Positions 5,926 through 6,228 of a DNA stretch of 6,228 bases are shown here, one piece after another. Below the pieces are notes generated by a model. That model searched no databases. It was given only the letters and a program-made list of their open reading frames with translations, and was not told the DNA's origin. The DNA is taken from contig CAJLAN010000106.1 in NCBI GenBank assembly GCA_905204635.1, positions 1 through 6,228 on the forward strand, written 5' to 3'. Position 1 is the stretch's first letter. Each line of letters opens with the position of its first letter. The stretch is from an uncultured Collinsella sp. Its GTDB lineage: Bacteria; Actinomycetota; Coriobacteriia; Coriobacteriales; Coriobacteriaceae. The position numbers and the translations under genes were made by a program.

Positions 5926-6228
5926 ACTCGACCGGGGCTTCGACCTTGTCGATGGCCCAGGCGGCTCCGAGACCGCCGGTGGTGTTGCGGCGGATGCGCA
6001 CGGTAACCTCGCGGCGCTCGCCGGCCTGCGTGTAGCGCAGGGGGAAGCTTGCGCGGTTTCGCGCGGCCTCGATGGTACCGCGCTCGCGGGCGATCCAGTA
6101 GTACTCGCCGACGATGCCGAGCGTGTCGGCGCCGTAGGGGAGATAGGTCGACAGCTGGTGCAGAAGCGGGCCGGGGCAGAAGACCTCGGTTGCGAAATCG
6201 ACGGGGAAGTCCTCGCGGATGGCGGGCG
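5924..6228 (-). CDS. Unrecognised protein, C-terminal fragment (5' end beyond right edge)
   Basis: The minus strand stays open from the right edge to a TAA at 5924-5926, giving 100 residues ending in A-W-A-I-D-K-V-E-A-P-V-E. There is no Met in the fragment, so the true start lies outside the window. Support for coding comes from the GC-rich third positions typical of the host genes and the sharply placed stop beside a terminator. Visible features are FCPGPLLHQLSTYLPYG, an aromatic EYYWIARERG helix-like segment, and a strand-rich basic end (REVTVRIRRNTTGGLG). No membrane segment is seen. I do not recognise a family and assign no function. It converges on the lipoprotein gene and shares the terminator region with it. 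Confidence 0.65.
   Translation of the reverse strand, partial: PAIREDFPVDFATEVFCPGPLLHQLSTYLPYGADTLGIVGEYYWIARERGTIEAARNRASFPLRYTQAGERREVTVRIRRNTTGGLGAAWAIDKVEAPVE

Noticed and set aside
1..6228. CRISPR array, insertion sequence, tRNA or rRNA
   Set aside because: I saw no regularly spaced repeats, transposase motifs, terminal inverted repeats or cloverleaf-like segments on either strand.

Overview
The window looks like chromosomal DNA of a gut Coriobacteriia member, most likely Collinsella or a close relative. That is an inference from the GC-rich core genes, the mix of gene families and the GC-rich hairpin terminators. I could not confirm it by a search.

Layout. Positions 1-951 hold the 5' end of a TatD-family metal-dependent hydrolase gene and a complete ThiF/TcdA-type tRNA modification gene. 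Both are on the minus strand and probably form one operon read leftward. A divergent intergenic region (952-1250) carries the tcdA promoter, an unexplained plus-strand terminator hairpin, and the promoter/operator of a plus-strand pair. That pair is a SdpR-type ArsR repressor (1251-1529) overlapping a SdpI-family membrane protein gene (1522-2226). No SdpC toxin is visible. After a terminator with a GCAA loop comes ettA (2411-4090), a complete ABC-F translation factor with both ATPase sites intact and its own strong terminator.

From about 4131 to 5868 the base composition falls: a 60-base line in the protease gene is 38% GC by hand count, against 62% for a line in ettA. This AT-richer islet holds two overlapping plus-strand genes. 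The first encodes an exported papain-fold (C10/C39-like) cysteine protease candidate with a twin-arginine signal and an apparent pro-domain. The second encodes a small lipoprotein of unknown function. A 14-bp stem terminator closes the islet. It abuts the stop codon of a GC-rich, unrecognised minus-strand gene that runs off the right edge.

How the parts relate. The left half is housekeeping (tRNA t6A modification, translation throttle) plus a self-regulated membrane-stress or immunity-type module. The right islet looks acquired and encodes a two-gene surface system. Its most interesting reading, still a hypothesis, is a secreted cysteine protease paired with a membrane-anchored partner or inhibitor.
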